This document shows positions 63,970-64,000 of a stretch of DNA of 64,000 nucleotides, one piece after another. Location of the stretch: NCBI RefSeq assembly GCF_900174585.1, contig NZ_FWPT01000011.1:124001-188000 (forward strand), given 5' to 3'. The position numbers and the translations under genes are program-made. The first letter of the stretch is position 1. Each line of letters opens with the position of its first letter. The notes under the pieces are model-generated. The model had not been told where the DNA came from and made no database searches. It worked only from the letters and a program-made list of their open reading frames with translations. The DNA is from Parendozoicomonas haliclonae. Lineage in GTDB: Bacteria; Pseudomonadota; Gammaproteobacteria; Pseudomonadales; Endozoicomonadaceae.

Positions 63970-64000
63970 ATGACAACAAACAAGATTCTCATTGTTGAAG
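63970..64000 (+). CDS. phoB: Phosphate regulon response regulator PhoB (start only)
   Basis: Only 10 codons are in the window: MTTNKILIVE, the first strand of a response-regulator receiver domain. Identity as phoB rests on this start, the PHO box upstream and the conserved position after ubiCA. A GGAGG at 63952-63956 lies 13 nt before the ATG, rather far. A four-codon frame (ATG at 63959) closer to it ends in a TGA overlapping the phoB ATG. Confidence 0.75.
   Translation, partial: MTTNKILIVE

Overview
The window is a gammaproteobacterial chromosome segment of moderate GC by eye. Its backbone runs rpmG-rpmB-radC-coaBC-dut-algC-argB-slmA ... pyrE-crc ... rph-yicC ... gmk-rpoZ-spoT-ridA ... oxyR-recG ... 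hupB ... ubiC-ubiA ... phoB. Almost the same order occurs in Pseudomonas aeruginosa around PA5315-PA5360. H-NS-type protein, SlmA, Crc, a DecR/CyuA pair and a marine-type aminophosphonate island together suggest an Oceanospirillales/Pseudomonadales-type marine bacterium. The genus cannot be fixed from the sequence alone.

Region by region. (1) 1-2110: end of an unidentified gene, a lipoprotein alpha/beta-hydrolase and an unidentified exported protein. (2) 2129-7413: a minus-strand operon behind a Fur-box promoter, encoding two imelysin lipoproteins, a di-heme DUF1111 lipoprotein and a Tat-exported DUF1513 propeller lipoprotein, apparently a periplasmic iron system. (3) 7427-11340: a choice-of-anchor I lipoprotein, galU, an HdeA-like protein and a DinB-fold protein. 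(4) 11277-15427: a minus-strand envelope operon of DedA, ATP-grasp ligase, DoxX and an OlsF-like two-domain acyltransferase. (5) 15824-28402: H-NS, trhP, ribosomal proteins L28/L33, radC, coaBC, dut, a membrane-anchored AlgC, argB, slmA, a DUF4124 protein, pyrE and crc. (6) 28421-38256: a cysteine-rich CVNH-like protein followed by a 2-aminoethylphosphonate (AEP) island. The catabolic operon (phnW, phnX, PbfD-like FAD oxidase, AllA-like protein) is divergent from phnR, and phnR is followed by the phnSTU importer. (7) 38263-45193: rph, yicC, REP repeats, then an accessory stretch with a type IV pilin, a PglL-type pilin glycosyl ligase, a 700-bp gene-poor gap, a pyroglutamyl-peptidase-like protein and a membrane protein with a HEPN motif. 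(8) 45343-64000: gmk, rpoZ, spoT, ridA, a basic/polar amino acid ABC importer, an SDR protein, oxyR, recG, a tautomerase, malic enzyme, decR-cyuA, an SCP2-like protein, hupB, ubiCA, a SprT-like protein and the first codons of phoB.

The most informative regulatory reading is in the phosphonate island. The phnS upstream region carries a PHO box (34300-34318) followed by a HutC/DasR-type palindrome (34350-34361). A perfect copy of that palindrome lies between phnW and phnR (33436-33447). AEP import thus looks jointly controlled by phosphate starvation (PhoB, whose gene starts at 63970 behind its own PHO box) and by substrate (PhnR). Several intercistronic perfect hairpins without U-tracts follow highly expressed first genes (irpA, phnS, the amino acid binding protein, pilA), which suggests a recurring way of setting unequal expression inside operons.

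No CRISPR array, prophage, transposase, tRNA or rRNA was recognised.
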